From positions 62,001 through 126,000 of the forward strand of contig NZ_CP125643.1 in the NCBI RefSeq assembly GCF_030053155.1: a stretch of 64,000 nucleotides of DNA, given 5' to 3'. A program made the translations under genes and the position numbers. Under the pieces are notes generated by a model. The model searched no databases. It was given only the letters and a program-made list of their open reading frames with translations, and had not been told where the DNA came from. Below are positions 1 to 9,406 of the stretch, piece by piece; position 1 is the stretch's first letter, and every line of letters begins with the position of its first letter. Source of the stretch: Rhizobium sp. BT03. GTDB lineage: Bacteria > Pseudomonadota > Alphaproteobacteria > Rhizobiales > Rhizobiaceae.

Positions 1-474
1 CAACGACGTCTGAGCACCGCGACCAACAGTGCTCGAGCGGGGGCTGCGGCGGCTGAACCGGAGTCCTCCACACAGATCGCCGATCCCGCAGAGTTTTGGC
101 ATGGAGTGGGTCAACCCGGCCAGCTTCCCGATAGCTGGAATACAGCGACCTTCCGGCAGGATTTGCCGTCAGCTGCCTATTCACCGGTGCAAAGCGTCAA
201 TCCGCCAGACGCACCATGGGAGCAAAGCTTGGGGGCATCGATCTTCGGCACCCCACAGTACACGCTGCCTGTGGACGACTTGGGAGGATTTGTCCCTCCG
301 AGCTGGCAACACGGCAATCAACCGGTACCAGATGACCTTCTGCCTGCAATGTACTTGTTTGACTTGCTGCCGAGCGCGGACAAACCCACCAACTTCAGTA
401 TCCATGGTGTGCCCTACACGGCCACTCTGGGGCCATCAGGCATGCAGAGCGACATTTACCTTTTCCTGCAATAG
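1..474 (+). CDS. C-terminal part of an unidentified protein (gene enters from the left edge)
   Basis: The frame is open from base 1 to a TAG at 472-474, so this is the 3' end of a longer gene; an internal GTG at 106 could give a 122-residue product but need not be the start. The product is rich in Pro, Ser and Gln, with no membrane segment or recognisable catalytic motif. The tail contains WQHGNQPVPDDLLP and SIHGVPYTATLGPSG, a style that reminds me of repeat units in rhizobial type III effectors. That resemblance is an impression from memory, not a demonstrated match. ISNCY-like relic sequence follows within about 40 bp. Confidence 0.4.
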   Translation, partial: QRRLSTATNSARAGAAAAEPESSTQIADPAEFWHGVGQPGQLPDSWNTATFRQDLPSAAYSPVQSVNPPDAPWEQSLGASIFGTPQYTLPVDDLGGFVPPSWQHGNQPVPDDLLPAMYLFDLLPSADKPTNFSIHGVPYTATLGPSGMQSDIYLFLQ

Positions 475-508
475 GGTGGAGATGGATCGAGCAATAGATG
501 CCAGTCGT

Positions 509-700
509 TCTTACATTCTAACTTTGCGGTTACAATTGCTGTCAAAGCTGATTAGAGGGGCGACATTGTCAGCCAGTTAGAAACGCGACGCTGGCTCTGA
601 TGATCAGCCCCGATCCGACCGGCTGGGCCGGGTTGAAAGGGCGGAGCGGGGGCGGGTGAGGGGCGCCCATCGGCTTTAGATCCCATGAGGAGTGAACAGC
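509..700. mobile_element. Relic of an ISNCY-family element end
   Basis: The stretch at 512-530 (acattctaactttgcggt) matches the outer end of the ISNCY copy near 3,610. The stretch at about 597-690 resembles the internal end of the second copy at about 4,830-4,905 (cagccccgatc, then catcggctttag). No transposase coding remains. It reads as a deleted copy in which only terminal sequences survive. Confidence 0.55.
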
Positions 701-758
701 GGCCGCCGCTCTGGCAGAGTGAGGTTGCATCAAAACACTCGCTCAGGAGGAGCAGTTT

Positions 759-1925
759 ATGGAACCTGCATCCATTCATCCGACCGCTGTCCGCATTGAT
801 CTTGGCGCAATTTTTGTATCATTGGAACTGAGCCGATCGACCTGGTTGATCACTTCGCTGTCGCCTGGCAGTGGCGAGAAGATGTCGAAGCACGTAGTGG
901 CCGGTGGCAATGTAGCCGAGCTGCTGGATCGATTTGAGCAGCTACAACAGAAGGCGCGGTTGAGAACAGGGAAGTTATTTCCCATCGTGACGATCCAGGA
1001 GGCAGGATTGGACGGCTTCTGGATACACCGCGTGCTGGAGACTCACGGCATCGAAAGTTACGTCGTCGACGCAGCTTCGATCGCGACTTCCCGTCGACGT
1101 CGGCGTGCCAAGACCGACAAGATCGATGGAGAGGCTCTGACGCGCACATTGCTTGCATTCAAGCGCGGCGAGCCTCGCGTATGTGCGATGGTCAGAGCGC
1201 CAGATCCGAAGGACGAAGATCGACGTCGGATTTGCCGGGAACGCAAAGTTTTGATTGCTGAGCGGGTCAGGCATGTCAATCGCGTGAAGGGGCTACTCTT
1301 CGCTCAAGGCGTCAGCGGCTATCAACCGCTCCGTAAGGATCGCCGTCAGCGGCTGGAGGAACTCCAGACCGGAGATGGGCGCGAGTTACCGAAACACCTG
1401 AAGGCTCAAATCAATCGCGAACTCGACCGTCTCGAGTTGCTGCTAGAACAGATCGCTGCAGTGGAGAGCGAGCGTAATTCTCTCCTATCGATGGACGAGC
1501 AGCCAGCGGTTGAGGCAACCTCGCCCGCAGCGATGCTGCTGTCCTTGAAGGGTGTTGGCGCTGAATTTGCCGCCGTTCTTTGGACCGAAGCCCTGTCCCG
1601 GCATTTTGATAATCGGCGGCAGATTGCCGCCTATGCAGGTTTGACACCAACCCCATGGATGAGCGGGACCATCGACCACGAACAGGGTGTCTCAAAGGCA
1701 GGAAACCCTCGGCTGCGCACCACGATGATCCAACTGTCTTGGTTGTGGCTACGCAATCAGCCAGCATCAGCGCTTAGCCGTTGGTTTGTGGATCGGGTTC
1801 AGTCGAATGGTGGACGCTTAAAAAAAGCCGCGATAGTGGCCCTGGCGCGCAAACTCCTTATCGCACTGTGGAAGTTTGTCACCGCGGGTGTTGTCATCGA
1901 GGGGGCTGTCATGAAGACCGCCTGA
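759..1925 (+). CDS. IS110-family transposase
   Basis: 388 residues, the usual size for IS110-family enzymes, which act through an N-terminal DEDD RuvC-like domain and a C-terminal helix-hairpin domain with a catalytic serine. The N-terminal DEDD-type region starts near residue 14 (IDLGAIFV). A KTDKIDGEALTR stretch lies at about 118-129, and the C-terminal transposase_20 domain begins at MLLSLKGVGAEFAAVL (about 260), followed by AAYAGLTPTPWMSG. A good ribosome site (aggaggagcag, 745-755) precedes the ATG at 759. IS110 elements usually lack clear inverted repeats and I see none, so the element borders are not set. The gene looks intact. Confidence 0.9.
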   Translation: MEPASIHPTAVRIDLGAIFVSLELSRSTWLITSLSPGSGEKMSKHVVAGGNVAELLDRFEQLQQKARLRTGKLFPIVTIQEAGLDGFWIHRVLETHGIESYVVDAASIATSRRRRRAKTDKIDGEALTRTLLAFKRGEPRVCAMVRAPDPKDEDRRRICRERKVLIAERVRHVNRVKGLLFAQGVSGYQPLRKDRRQRLEELQTGDGRELPKHLKAQINRELDRLELLLEQIAAVESERNSLLSMDEQPAVEATSPAAMLLSLKGVGAEFAAVLWTEALSRHFDNRRQIAAYAGLTPTPWMSGTIDHEQGVSKAGNPRLRTTMIQLSWLWLRNQPASALSRWFVDRVQSNGGRLKKAAIVALARKLLIALWKFVTAGVVIEGAVMKTA

Positions 1926-2231
1926 CGACCCCAAAAGATTGCCGAATACACAAATCTTCCAGGACTGATCACTCCTGGCGGATCCAGGTGAGCGAACCGC
2001 CTCAAAGTCGGGCTTTAAATGCCGCGCTTTAGATTGGTCCCGTTCTCCTGAGCCTTGCCGCTACGCAAGCGGGATAATGGTGCTGCCGGACAAAACGGCG
2101 ACCGTATGTGAGTTTGAACCGGTGACGGAAACGTGCCGCGTCAAGCAAAGTGGCTCAGACCATGGGTTCGAAACGAAATTGAAGGGAACAAGCTATGAAA
2201 CTATGATTGATCTTGACGGCAAAATCCTCAT
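1926..2231. other. Gene-free spacer after the IS110 transposase
   Basis: I see no supported gene here. It lies between the IS110 stop and the point where ISNCY copy 1 homology begins (gctttaagacgatgcg, from about 2,236). The outer end of ISNCY copy 1 appears to be missing on this side. Confidence 0.5.
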
Positions 2232-2235
2232 GTGA

Positions 2236-3627
2236 GCTTTAAGACGATGCGATCGACGCCTCACTCGGCAGCATCGCGCTTTGCCAGCGCAGCTTTATGG
2301 CGTTCGATGACGGCCGGATCGTTCGTAAAATCCTTCCGCCGTCCCGGACCGTGAGCACGTCGCACATAGCCGTTCATCTCGCTATTGCTCTTTACCACAG
2401 GCTTCGATTGCTGCTCCTGCCGCTCCTTGATATAGGCCAGAACATCGCCGAGCCGCTTGTTCTCGACGATCGCCGCATGCGTCACCCGCTGGTCCTTGTC
2501 GAACACCTTGTAGGGCAGGGAGTGTCCCTTCCACCGCACATCGAGCCGGCCGTCCGCATAGGCATAGGTCTCGACATAGCGACCAGCCAATCCGCGCGTC
2601 ACCTCGCTTTCCACCAGCATGATCCGCTTGCGCTCAAACGAAAACGTCAGCTGCGATCCGACATAGCGCTGCTCGCGTTTGCACAGGATCTCTTTCAACC
2701 GATCCGGTGCAAGATTTACCGGCCGGTGCAGGTCATCGGATCGGGCAGGGACAATCGCAAACCGCCCATTGTAGTCCACCATGAAGCCCGGCAGAAATGC
2801 ATTGCCTGCCAGTCGCAATTCCTTGACCAGACGATCCTGCAGCGTCCGGTTCATCCGCTCGACACGGCCTTTGGCCTGGCTGGAGTTTGCACAGAGAATC
2901 TCGATATTTAGCTCCGAGAGTGCCCGAACTGGGTCATGCCCTGACCACCCTTGGCCTCCTTCTTCGTCACCCGGAAGACCGAGTGCTTGTCGGAATAAAA
3001 GGCAGAGCGCACGAACCGCAACTGCATCAACTTGCCCGTGGCATCGTCGACGAACACCAAGAGCGAGCACGGATCTCCACGATCTTCAAACCAGCGATGC
3101 TCGGACCCGTCGATCTGTACCAGCTCGCCATAGGCTTCTCGCCGCAACCGCGGCTGATGAAACGTCCGCCGCTGCTTGCGTGACAGCCACAGGCCGGCCT
3201 CCGACATCCAACTGCGCAACGTCTCGCGCGACACACGCAATCCATCGCGCTCGGCAAGCTTCTCGGCGGCCAACGTCGGACCGAAATCCGCATATCGTTC
3301 ACGAACCAGCGTCACCGCGTAATCCCGAACACCGTCGCTGATCCGGTTGTTCGACGGCCGGCCAATCGCCTTATGGCGGATCGAGGCCGCGCCGTCGGTG
3401 CTGATGCGATCCAACAGCCGCCGCACCTGGCGCTCGCTCAAATCAAGCACATGCGCCGCAGACACCAGCGTCATCCGGCCGGCGATCACCTTCGACAGAA
3501 CCTCGATCCGCTGCAGATCACGCTCGCTCATCGCAATCAATCCCATCCGCAAATCTCCGCCGTCATCGAAAACGGGGAGAGAGTGACATTCTTACTTTGC
3601 AGAATCAGGACATTCTAACTTTGCGGT
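2236..3627 (-). mobile_element. ISNCY-type element, copy 1 (decayed)
   Basis: This copy is closely similar to copy 2 (4,756-6,380) and in the same orientation. Its right end, near 3,579-3,627, keeps the tandem terminal motif (gtgacattctt, then ggacattctaactttgcgg). The left terminal repeat present in copy 2 is absent. An IS30 element begins 18 bp beyond its right end. Confidence 0.75.
2261..3552 (-). pseudogene. ISNCY-family transposase, inactivated (copy 1)
   Basis: This is an integrase-core transposase with an N-terminal helix-turn-helix (LSERQVRRLLDRI) and a DDE core (ELVQIDGSEHRWFEDRG, LLVFVDDATG). Compared with copy 2 there are three lesions. About 21 codons are lost after the LRFVRS segment (near 3,003). 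A 4-bp loss after GMTQFG (near 2,930) shifts the frame and splits the gene into a 214-residue front and a rear part. Six codons (IDTMEA) are missing after the RLAG segment. The rear part keeps SSQAKGRVERMNRTLQDRL, typical of the third acidic motif. It cannot make an active enzyme. Confidence 0.85.
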
Positions 3628-3644
3628 GTGAGTTCATGCCGAAC

Positions 3645-4723
3645 TGCGACTTGCGCGTTTGACGCTAGCCGACACGTCGGATTTGCGCGAGTAGTTTCTT
3701 GCGAAAGACCTCCGCCGGGGTTCGGTAGCCCAAGCACTTCCGCGGTGTCGAGTTGAGCCGATCGCAGATGTCCTTCAGCTCGCCGTCGGTGATCGACAGC
3801 GGATCCACCTCTCTCGAAAGCCATTTGCGAACGCGACCATTGGTGTTCTCGACCGTGCCTTTCTGCCAGGGCGACTGCGGGTCGCAGAACCAAGTCTGCG
3901 TTCCGATGCCAGCCTGCAGATAGGGCCATTCGCTGAACTCAGTGCCTCGGTCGAAGGTGATTGAGCGTCGAGCAGCGCGGGGCAGGGGTTGGAGCACCTT
4001 GATCAACCCGTCCATGATCGGCTTCGACTGCCGGTCGTTGTTGCGCAGGAAGACAGCAAATCGGCTGACCCGCTCGACCAATGAGGTCACGTTGGCCTTG
4101 CCGAACTTCTTACGAAACTGAATGAGATCGCACTCCCAGTGGCCGAACTGCTTGCGCTCGGCGACAGTATCGGGACGATGAAGGATGTTGAGTTCCGGGC
4201 TGAAGCGGCGACCGTGACGCCGGCGGGCATGCCGCGGTCTGCGTCTCGCACGACGCTCCGGCAGGTGCCGCCACAGTTTGATGGCCTGACCGTCTGCGGA
4301 ATAGGCGAACTTGTAGATCGTCTCGTAACTGACGCAGATTGGATGGCGCTCCAGCCGCATGCGGCCGGCGATTTGTTGTGGCGACCACCCATGCATGATC
4401 CGTTCGATCACCGATTGGCGCACATCAGAGAACCGGGCGAGCTTGCGCAGCTTGGCTCTACGCTCACGCGTCATCTCCTGGGCAGTCACGCAATAGTAGC
4501 CGCTCAGATCCGGCATCTGCCGGTCTTCAAAAGCATTCCGCTTGAGCTCGCGGAAAATCGTCGAGCGGTGCCGGCCGAGCTTCTCGGCAATGACGGTGGC
4601 GCTCAGGCCAGCCGCCCGCCAGCGAGCGATCCTGCGACGTTCATCCATGTCGATCTGGGAGTAGGTGCGTCTCATCAGCCATTCCTTGCGAGTGATAACC
4701 ATTGGTATCTATCGCAAGTCGCA
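3645..4723 (-). mobile_element. IS30-family element between two ISNCY copies
   Basis: The element is bounded by 11-bp inverted repeats, tgcgacttgcg at 3,645-3,655 and its complement cgcaagtcgca at 4,713-4,723. About 1.08 kb with one transposase gene is normal for IS30. I could not identify a clear target duplication. Confidence 0.8.
3665..4675 (-). CDS. IS30-family transposase
   Basis: 336 residues from the ATG at 4,675, chosen because aaggaatggctg gives a ribosome site just before it; an in-frame start at 4,702 would add nine residues. The N-terminal helix-turn-helix (SQIDMDERRRIARWRAAG, then AEKLGRHRSTIFRELKRN) is the IS30 signature for binding terminal repeats. The DDE core follows: GHWECDLIQF carries the first Asp, SITFDRGTEFSEW the second, and SPWQKGTVENTNGRVRKWL the Glu. 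The C-terminus (LNSTPRKCLGYRTPAEVF) is also typical. No lesion is visible, so it may be active. Confidence 0.93.
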   Translation of the reverse strand: MRRTYSQIDMDERRRIARWRAAGLSATVIAEKLGRHRSTIFRELKRNAFEDRQMPDLSGYYCVTAQEMTRERRAKLRKLARFSDVRQSVIERIMHGWSPQQIAGRMRLERHPICVSYETIYKFAYSADGQAIKLWRHLPERRARRRPRHARRRHGRRFSPELNILHRPDTVAERKQFGHWECDLIQFRKKFGKANVTSLVERVSRFAVFLRNNDRQSKPIMDGLIKVLQPLPRAARRSITFDRGTEFSEWPYLQAGIGTQTWFCDPQSPWQKGTVENTNGRVRKWLSREVDPLSITDGELKDICDRLNSTPRKCLGYRTPAEVFRKKLLAQIRRVG

Positions 4724-4755
4724 CTTCATCCTTGAACCCACCCGGCTACAACACC

Positions 4756-6380
4756 TGTGGCGGTCAGGTTGAAATGTCCGCGGTTGCGCAAAGTAGAAAT
4801 GTCACTGGCGGCAGCCGCACGGCAGGCCGACCAGCCCCGATCTGAGCGGCTGGTCCGGGTTGCAAGATCAGATCGGGGCGGGTTTGTGGCACCATCGGCT
4901 TTAGCTTTAAGACGATGCGATCGACGCCTCACTCGGCAGCATCGCGCTTTGCCAGCGCAGCTTTATGGCGTTCGATGACGGCCGGATCGTTCGTAAAATC
5001 CTTCCGTCGCCCCGGACCGTGAGCACGTCGCACATAGCCGTTCTTCTCGCTGTTGGTCATCACCACCGGCTTCGACGGCTGCTCCTGACGCTCCTTGATA
5101 TAAGTCAGAACGTCGCCGAGCCGTTTGTTCTCGGTGATCGCCGCATGCGTCACCCGCTGGTCCTTGTCGAAGGTTTTGTAGGGCAGGGAATGTCCCTTCC
5201 ATCGTACATCGAGGCGGCCATCGGCATAGGCATAGGTCTCGACATAGCGGCCGGCCAATCCGCGCGTCACGTCGCTCTCCTCCAGCATGATCCGCTTACG
5301 CTCGAACGAAAACGTCAGCTGCGACCCGACATAGCGCTGCTCGCGTTTGCACAGGATCTCCTTCAACCGATCCGGTGCAAGATTTACCGGCCGGTGCAGG
5401 TCATCGGATCGGGCAGGGACAATCGCAAACCGCCCATTGTAGTCCACCATGAAGCCCGGCAGAAACGCATTGCCTGCCTCCATGGTGTCGATGCCTGCCA
5501 GTCGCAATTCCTTGACCAGACGATCCTGCAGCGTCCGGTTCATCCGCTCGACACGGCCTTTGGCCTGGCTGGAGTTTGCACAGAGAATCTCGATATTTAG
5601 CTCCGAGAGTGCCCGTCCGAACTAGGTCATGCCCTGACCACCCTTGGCCTCCTTCTTCGTCACCCGGAAGACCGAGTGCTTGTCGGAATAAAAGGCGATC
5701 GGCGCCCCGTGCTGCTTCAGATAAAGCTCAAGTGCGTCGAAATAGCTGAAGGCGCTTTCCGAGCGCACGAACCGCAACTGCATCAACCGGCCCGTCGCAT
5801 CGTCGACAAACACCAGGAGCGAGCACGGATCTCCACGATCCTCGAACCAGCGATGCTCGGACCCGTCGATCTGCACCAGCTCGCCATAGGCTTCGCGCCG
5901 CAAGCGCGGCTGATGAAACGTCCGCCGCTGCTTGCGTGACAGCCACAATCCGGCCTGCGTCATCCAGCCGCGCAACGTCTCGCGCGACACACGCAATCCA
6001 TCGCGCTCGGCAAGCTTCTCGGCCGCCAGCGTCGGACCGAAATCCGCATAACGTTCACGAACCAGCGTCACCGCATAATCGCGAACACCATCGCTGATCC
6101 GGTTGTTCGACGGCCGGCCGATCGCCTTGTGGCGGATCGATGCCGCACCGGTCGTTCTGATGCGATCCAACAGCCGCCGCACCTGGCGCTCGCTGAGAGC
6201 AAGCACATGTGACGCCGACACCATCGTCATCCGCCCGTCGGCAACCTTCGACAAAACCTCGATCCGCTGCAGGTCACGCTCGCTCATCGCAATCAGTCCC
6301 ATCCGCTTGTCTCCCGCGCCATCAAACGCGGGGAGAGTGACATTCCAACTTTGCAGAAACAGGACACTTCAACTTTGCGG
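4756..6380 (-). mobile_element. ISNCY-type element, copy 2, with both ends
   Basis: The terminal sequences pair as imperfect inverted repeats: left end aggttgaaatgtcc then gcaaagtagaaatgtcac (about 4,767-4,805), and right end gtgacattccaactttgc then ggacacttcaactttgcgg (about 6,337-6,380). The 10-bp sequence ctacaacacc flanks it directly at 4,746-4,755 and 6,381-6,390, which looks like a target duplication. This is the best preserved of at least four ISNCY copies or relics in the window. Confidence 0.75.
4929..6302 (-). pseudogene. ISNCY-family transposase interrupted by one stop codon (copy 2)
   Basis: The front half (5,622-6,302; starts MGLIAMSERDLQRIEVL) and the rear half (4,929 to about 5,620) are in the same frame. 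They are separated by a single TAG after GGQGMT, where copy 1 reads CAG (Gln), so a C-to-T change is the likely cause. The helix-turn-helix (ERQVRRLLDRIRTTG), DDE core (GELVQIDGSEHRWFEDRG, VFVDDATG) and the RVERMNRTLQDRLVKEL segment are complete. Without the stop it would be a full transposase of about 457 residues. Confidence 0.85.
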
Positions 6381-6417
6381 CTACAACACCAAATAGCATA
6401 ATGCATGTTATGGAACT

Positions 6418-6690
6418 TTACGCTGAACCGGCCGCGATAGTTACAAGCAGGTCCTTGGCATCGATCTGGTCGCCGGCTTTGACGAGAACTTCGGCGATCG
6501 TGCCGTTCTCCTCGGCGTGAATTGCCGTTTCCACCTTCATCGCTTCGGTCGACACCAGCACATCGTCGGCATTGATCGCCTGTCCGGGCGACATAAAGAC
6601 GCGCGAGATGGCGCCCGGCATCGGTGCGCCGACATGAGCGGCATTGCCGGGTTCGGCCTTGGGTGCGAAGACGGCGGCCGGTGACGCTGA
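6418..6690 (-). pseudogene. pyc: C-terminal fragment of pyruvate carboxylase (biotinyl domain)
   Basis: The frame ends at 6,418 and holds a biotinyl-lipoyl domain: KAEPGNAAHVGAPMPGAISR, SPGQAINADDVLVSTEAMKV, then TIAEVLVKAGDQIDAKDLL. This matches my memory of the end of alpha-proteobacterial pyruvate carboxylase. The usual EAMKMET biotinylation motif reads EAMKVET. The rest of the roughly 1,150-residue enzyme is missing; coding similarity fades at about 6,690. It is a dead fragment beside the ISNCY copy 2 right end and probably records an insertion or recombination with a chromosomal or other-replicon pyc locus. Confidence 0.75.
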
Positions 6691-6804
6691 GGAATTTTGC
6701 GAGCTCTTGCTGTTGGTTCCTCGCGGACCCGAGCCGCATCTCGTTGTGCACCTAACCGGCTCGGCTCACGTGACAACAAACACAAGAACATCTGGTTGTT
6801 TCTA

Positions 6805-7026
6805 TCAAGTTTGGCGCAGGAGGCGCAGGAGGAAAATCAACATGACTGTCGCGGCTAGGCCCATGATTGCCAAAGCGTATAGGCCTGTAGAAAAACCTCC
6901 GGGCTGACTACGGAGATACCCTATAACGAACGGCCCCACAAATGCTCCTAGGTTCCCGAGTGAGTTAATGAATGCGATCCCGCCGGCGGCAGCGGAGCCA
7001 CTAAAGAAGCAGAAGGCAGCGCCCAA
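6805..7026 (-). pseudogene. C-terminal fragment of an MFS transporter
   Basis: 73 residues with two strongly hydrophobic stretches (CFFSGSAAAGGIAFINSLGN and YALAIMGLAATVMLIFLLRL) around GAFVGPFVIGYLR. This is the pattern of the last helices of anion:cation-symporter type major facilitator permeases. A whole permease would have about 430 residues. There is no helix bundle upstream, so this is a remnant, with no neighbour that hints at the lost substrate. Confidence 0.6.
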
Positions 7027-7286
7027 AGGGTCCCTTGCAACCCAATATGCCGCGCATGAGCATCCCTCGCCAGAACCCGTCAGGGCCGGGTTGATCTACC
7101 GTACGGCCGGGGCAATACTCCAGGATTGGCTTAGCTCCTCCGATGCGTCAAAATTCCGCTTGATGAGTGCCATATCAAGGCATAACCAATCGGCCATTCT
7201 CCGATTCCCGGAGAATTGCCGGACATGACTTGGAGCAGGTGCCATTTCTCCGCAGCCATCCCGGATATTGCAAAAGGACCGATACC

Positions 7287-8015
7287 ATGTGCTTTGAATG
7301 CAATTCCTCCCCACTCAGCCGTCGCTCCCTGCTGAAATTTGCCGGCATCGGAGGCGTGGCCGTCATGACTGCAGGCTTTGACATGACCATGCCGGCATTC
7401 GCCTCGAACGCTCCCGCCCTCCTGCCGGATGAAGCACTGGCAAAACTCCAGGAAGGCAACAAGAAATTCGTCACCGACACGGAAGCCTGCGCCGCCAATA
7501 TTTCCAAGCGCCGGCAGGACGTCGCCAAGAGCCAGGCACCTTGGGCGATCGTGCTGACCTGTTCCGACAGCCGTGTCGTGCCGGAACTTGTATTCGGCGG
7601 GGTGACGCTCGGCGAACTCTTCGTCGCCCGCAATGCCGGAAACGTGGTCGACACCGATGTGCTCGGCACGATCGAATATGGCACCGAACATCTGCATGCG
7701 CCGCTGATCGTCGTCATGGGCCACAAGCGTTGCGGGGCGGTCTCCGCCGCCTGCGAGGTCGTGTCCAAGGGCACCAAGCTCGATGGCTCAATCGGCAAGA
7801 TGACCCAGCCGATCCTGCCCGTGGCTTTGGCGGAGACCGATCGCGGCGACAATTTTGTCGACAAGACCGTCCATGCCAATGCCTTCAACGGCGCCGAGCG
7901 CATCCTCACCGAAAGTGCGATTGTTTCTCGCCTGGTCGAGGAAGGCAAGGTGAAGATCGTGCCCGCCTATTATGATCTCGATACCGGCGTGGTCGATTTT
8001 CTGCACAAGGTCTGA
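7287..8015 (+). CDS. Beta-class carbonic anhydrase with Tat signal peptide
   Basis: 242 residues; it should interconvert CO2 and bicarbonate using a zinc ion, in the periplasm. The ATG at 7,287 is chosen because caaaaggacc lies just upstream and the product then begins with a twin-arginine signal: SRRSLLKFAGIGG (residues 10-22), a hydrophobic run and an AFA-S cleavage site near residue 38. Zinc ligands and the catalytic pair are present: CSDSRVVPELVF (about residue 92) and HKRCGAV (about residue 149). The gene stands alone between decayed sequences and looks intact. A role in inorganic carbon or pH handling in the nodule would be inference. Confidence 0.9.
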   Translation: MCFECNSSPLSRRSLLKFAGIGGVAVMTAGFDMTMPAFASNAPALLPDEALAKLQEGNKKFVTDTEACAANISKRRQDVAKSQAPWAIVLTCSDSRVVPELVFGGVTLGELFVARNAGNVVDTDVLGTIEYGTEHLHAPLIVVMGHKRCGAVSAACEVVSKGTKLDGSIGKMTQPILPVALAETDRGDNFVDKTVHANAFNGAERILTESAIVSRLVEEGKVKIVPAYYDLDTGVVDFLHKV

Positions 8016-8280
8016 CCTACGAGGCGACTTCATGTTGCCGACGGCTATCCGCGGGCGCCTCGTCGCGTTCGCGGAACCATAGTCGCTGATGACCCTTGCC
8101 GCCCGCAGCATCACCCGGCGGGTTACGCGGGCCGGAGCTGAGGTCGCGAGCTGGCTGCCTGGGCGACGCTCTTCTGGAAATTTCCGACCATACGCCTGCG
8201 CAATTTGGTGAGCTCAATCGACAGGTCCGACAGCTGCGCGATGACATCTATCGGAACCTGGGCAGCTGGGCCGCGCCCTC

Positions 8281-8522
8281 CTGAGCCAGTACAAGGACAT
8301 AGGCGTCGCTCGTTTCAAAGAACGCGAGACAATCGGCCTCCGGCAGGATCTCAACAAGATCAAGACGGCGAAACCGCCTGTGGAGCTTGAACGCAAAGGC
8401 GCGATCTGGGTTCAGCCAACCCTATTCGCTGAATCGAGTATCGCGCCTGGAGGCATAACGGAAAACTACGGCATCGAAACTGGCCGCATTGATCGAAGAT
8501 TGGTACGAACCGTGAAATTGAC
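8281..8522 (+). pseudogene. Relic of an ATP-dependent DNA ligase (LigD-like) C-terminal region
   Basis: Frame 1 from 8,341 gives ELERKGAIWVQPTLFAE; after a one-base loss near 8,431 the next frame reads IEYRAWRHNGKLRHR. Joined, they resemble the OB-fold stretch of bacterial NHEJ-type ligases (KGAVWVxPxLxAEIEYRxWTxxGxLRHxxxKG). This is a family resemblance recalled from memory. The relic runs up to the insertion point of the IS66 element at 8,523 and nothing recognisable resumes beyond 11,022. Confidence 0.5.
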
Positions 8523-8605
8523 GTAAGCGACAAGCTGACCCCATCTGGCGTCAGTAGCGTTGGCCGCTGTATTGCGGACAGACGATTCACAAACTGTGAG
8601 CTTCT

Positions 8606-8991
8606 ATGTCTGCGCCTAGCTCTGGAACTAGAAACTTCCATATGATCGAGGCTGTTCCGGAACGGCTTGAGGGCGCCCCACGGCAATTTCGGCGCCGCTG
8701 GTCCGATGATTTTAAAGCGCGGGCTGTGGCTGAGGCAATGGAGCCCGGCGCAAGCGTCTCAGCCATTGCGCATCGCATCGGCATACATCCCTCGCAGCTA
8801 TTTGGCTGGCGTCGTGATGCTCGTGACGGACAACGATCTTCCTCGCAAATCGGGCTGGTCAGACGGAGACTGGGACGATTGGCACACGTGCGATGATCGA
8901 GCTTATCATCGGCGACGTCGTTATCCGGGCCGACGCAGATATCGGCGAAGCACACCTGCAGCGGGTGATCCGAGCGGTGCGGTCGGCATGA
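8606..8991 (+). CDS. tnpA: IS66 TnpA (OrfA), frame changes near its end
   Basis: The start at 8,606 gives a helix-turn-helix protein (RRWSDDFKARAVAEAMEPGA, then AIAHRIGIHPSQLFGWRRDA), as in IS66 OrfA. This frame stops at 8,896. The normal OrfA tail is instead read from an ATG at 8,893 in another frame (MIELIIGDVVIRADADIGEA, ending RAVRSA at 8,991). A frameshift therefore lies between about 8,825 and 8,890. It could be an inactivating mutation or recoding; I cannot tell. The tail stop overlaps the tnpB start. Confidence 0.7.
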
Positions 8992-9332
8992 TCCCGTCCG
9001 GCGTGAAGGTCTTTCTTGCGAGCCATCCCATCGACTTCCGAAAGGGGCCGGACAGCTTGCTTTCGCTGGTACGGGATGCTGGCAGTGATCCGTTCAACGG
9101 TGCACTTTATGTCTTTCGGGCCAAGAGAGCAGACCGAGTCAAGATCGTGTGGTGGGATGGCTCCGGCGTTTGCCTCTATGCGAAGCGGCTGGAAAAAGCC
9201 CAGTTCTGCTGGCCCCGGATCGGCCATCATCGCGTCCAGCTCAATCATGCCCAGCTTCTGGCTTTAGTCGACGGAATGGACTGGAAGCGGGTTCGATCCA
9301 CGCCGGTGAAGCCTCCCGAGATTGTTGGGTAA
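8988..9332 (+). CDS. tnpB: IS66 TnpB (OrfB)
   Basis: 114 residues starting at the ATG that overlaps the tnpA stop (ATGA, 8,988-8,991), the coupled arrangement usual in IS66. It begins MIPSGVKVFLASHPIDFRKG and contains YVFRAKRADRVKIVWWDGSG and LYAKRLEKAQFCWP, the TnpB family pattern. Its exact biochemical role in transposition is not settled in the family. Confidence 0.9.
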   Translation: MIPSGVKVFLASHPIDFRKGPDSLLSLVRDAGSDPFNGALYVFRAKRADRVKIVWWDGSGVCLYAKRLEKAQFCWPRIGHHRVQLNHAQLLALVDGMDWKRVRSTPVKPPEIVG

Positions 9333-9406
9333 AACCGCTGCGGCGAAGTGAATCAGGTCCCTGAAAGCATGGGCGGAGCGCGGCAAAATATGCTCTGATC
9401 ATACCC

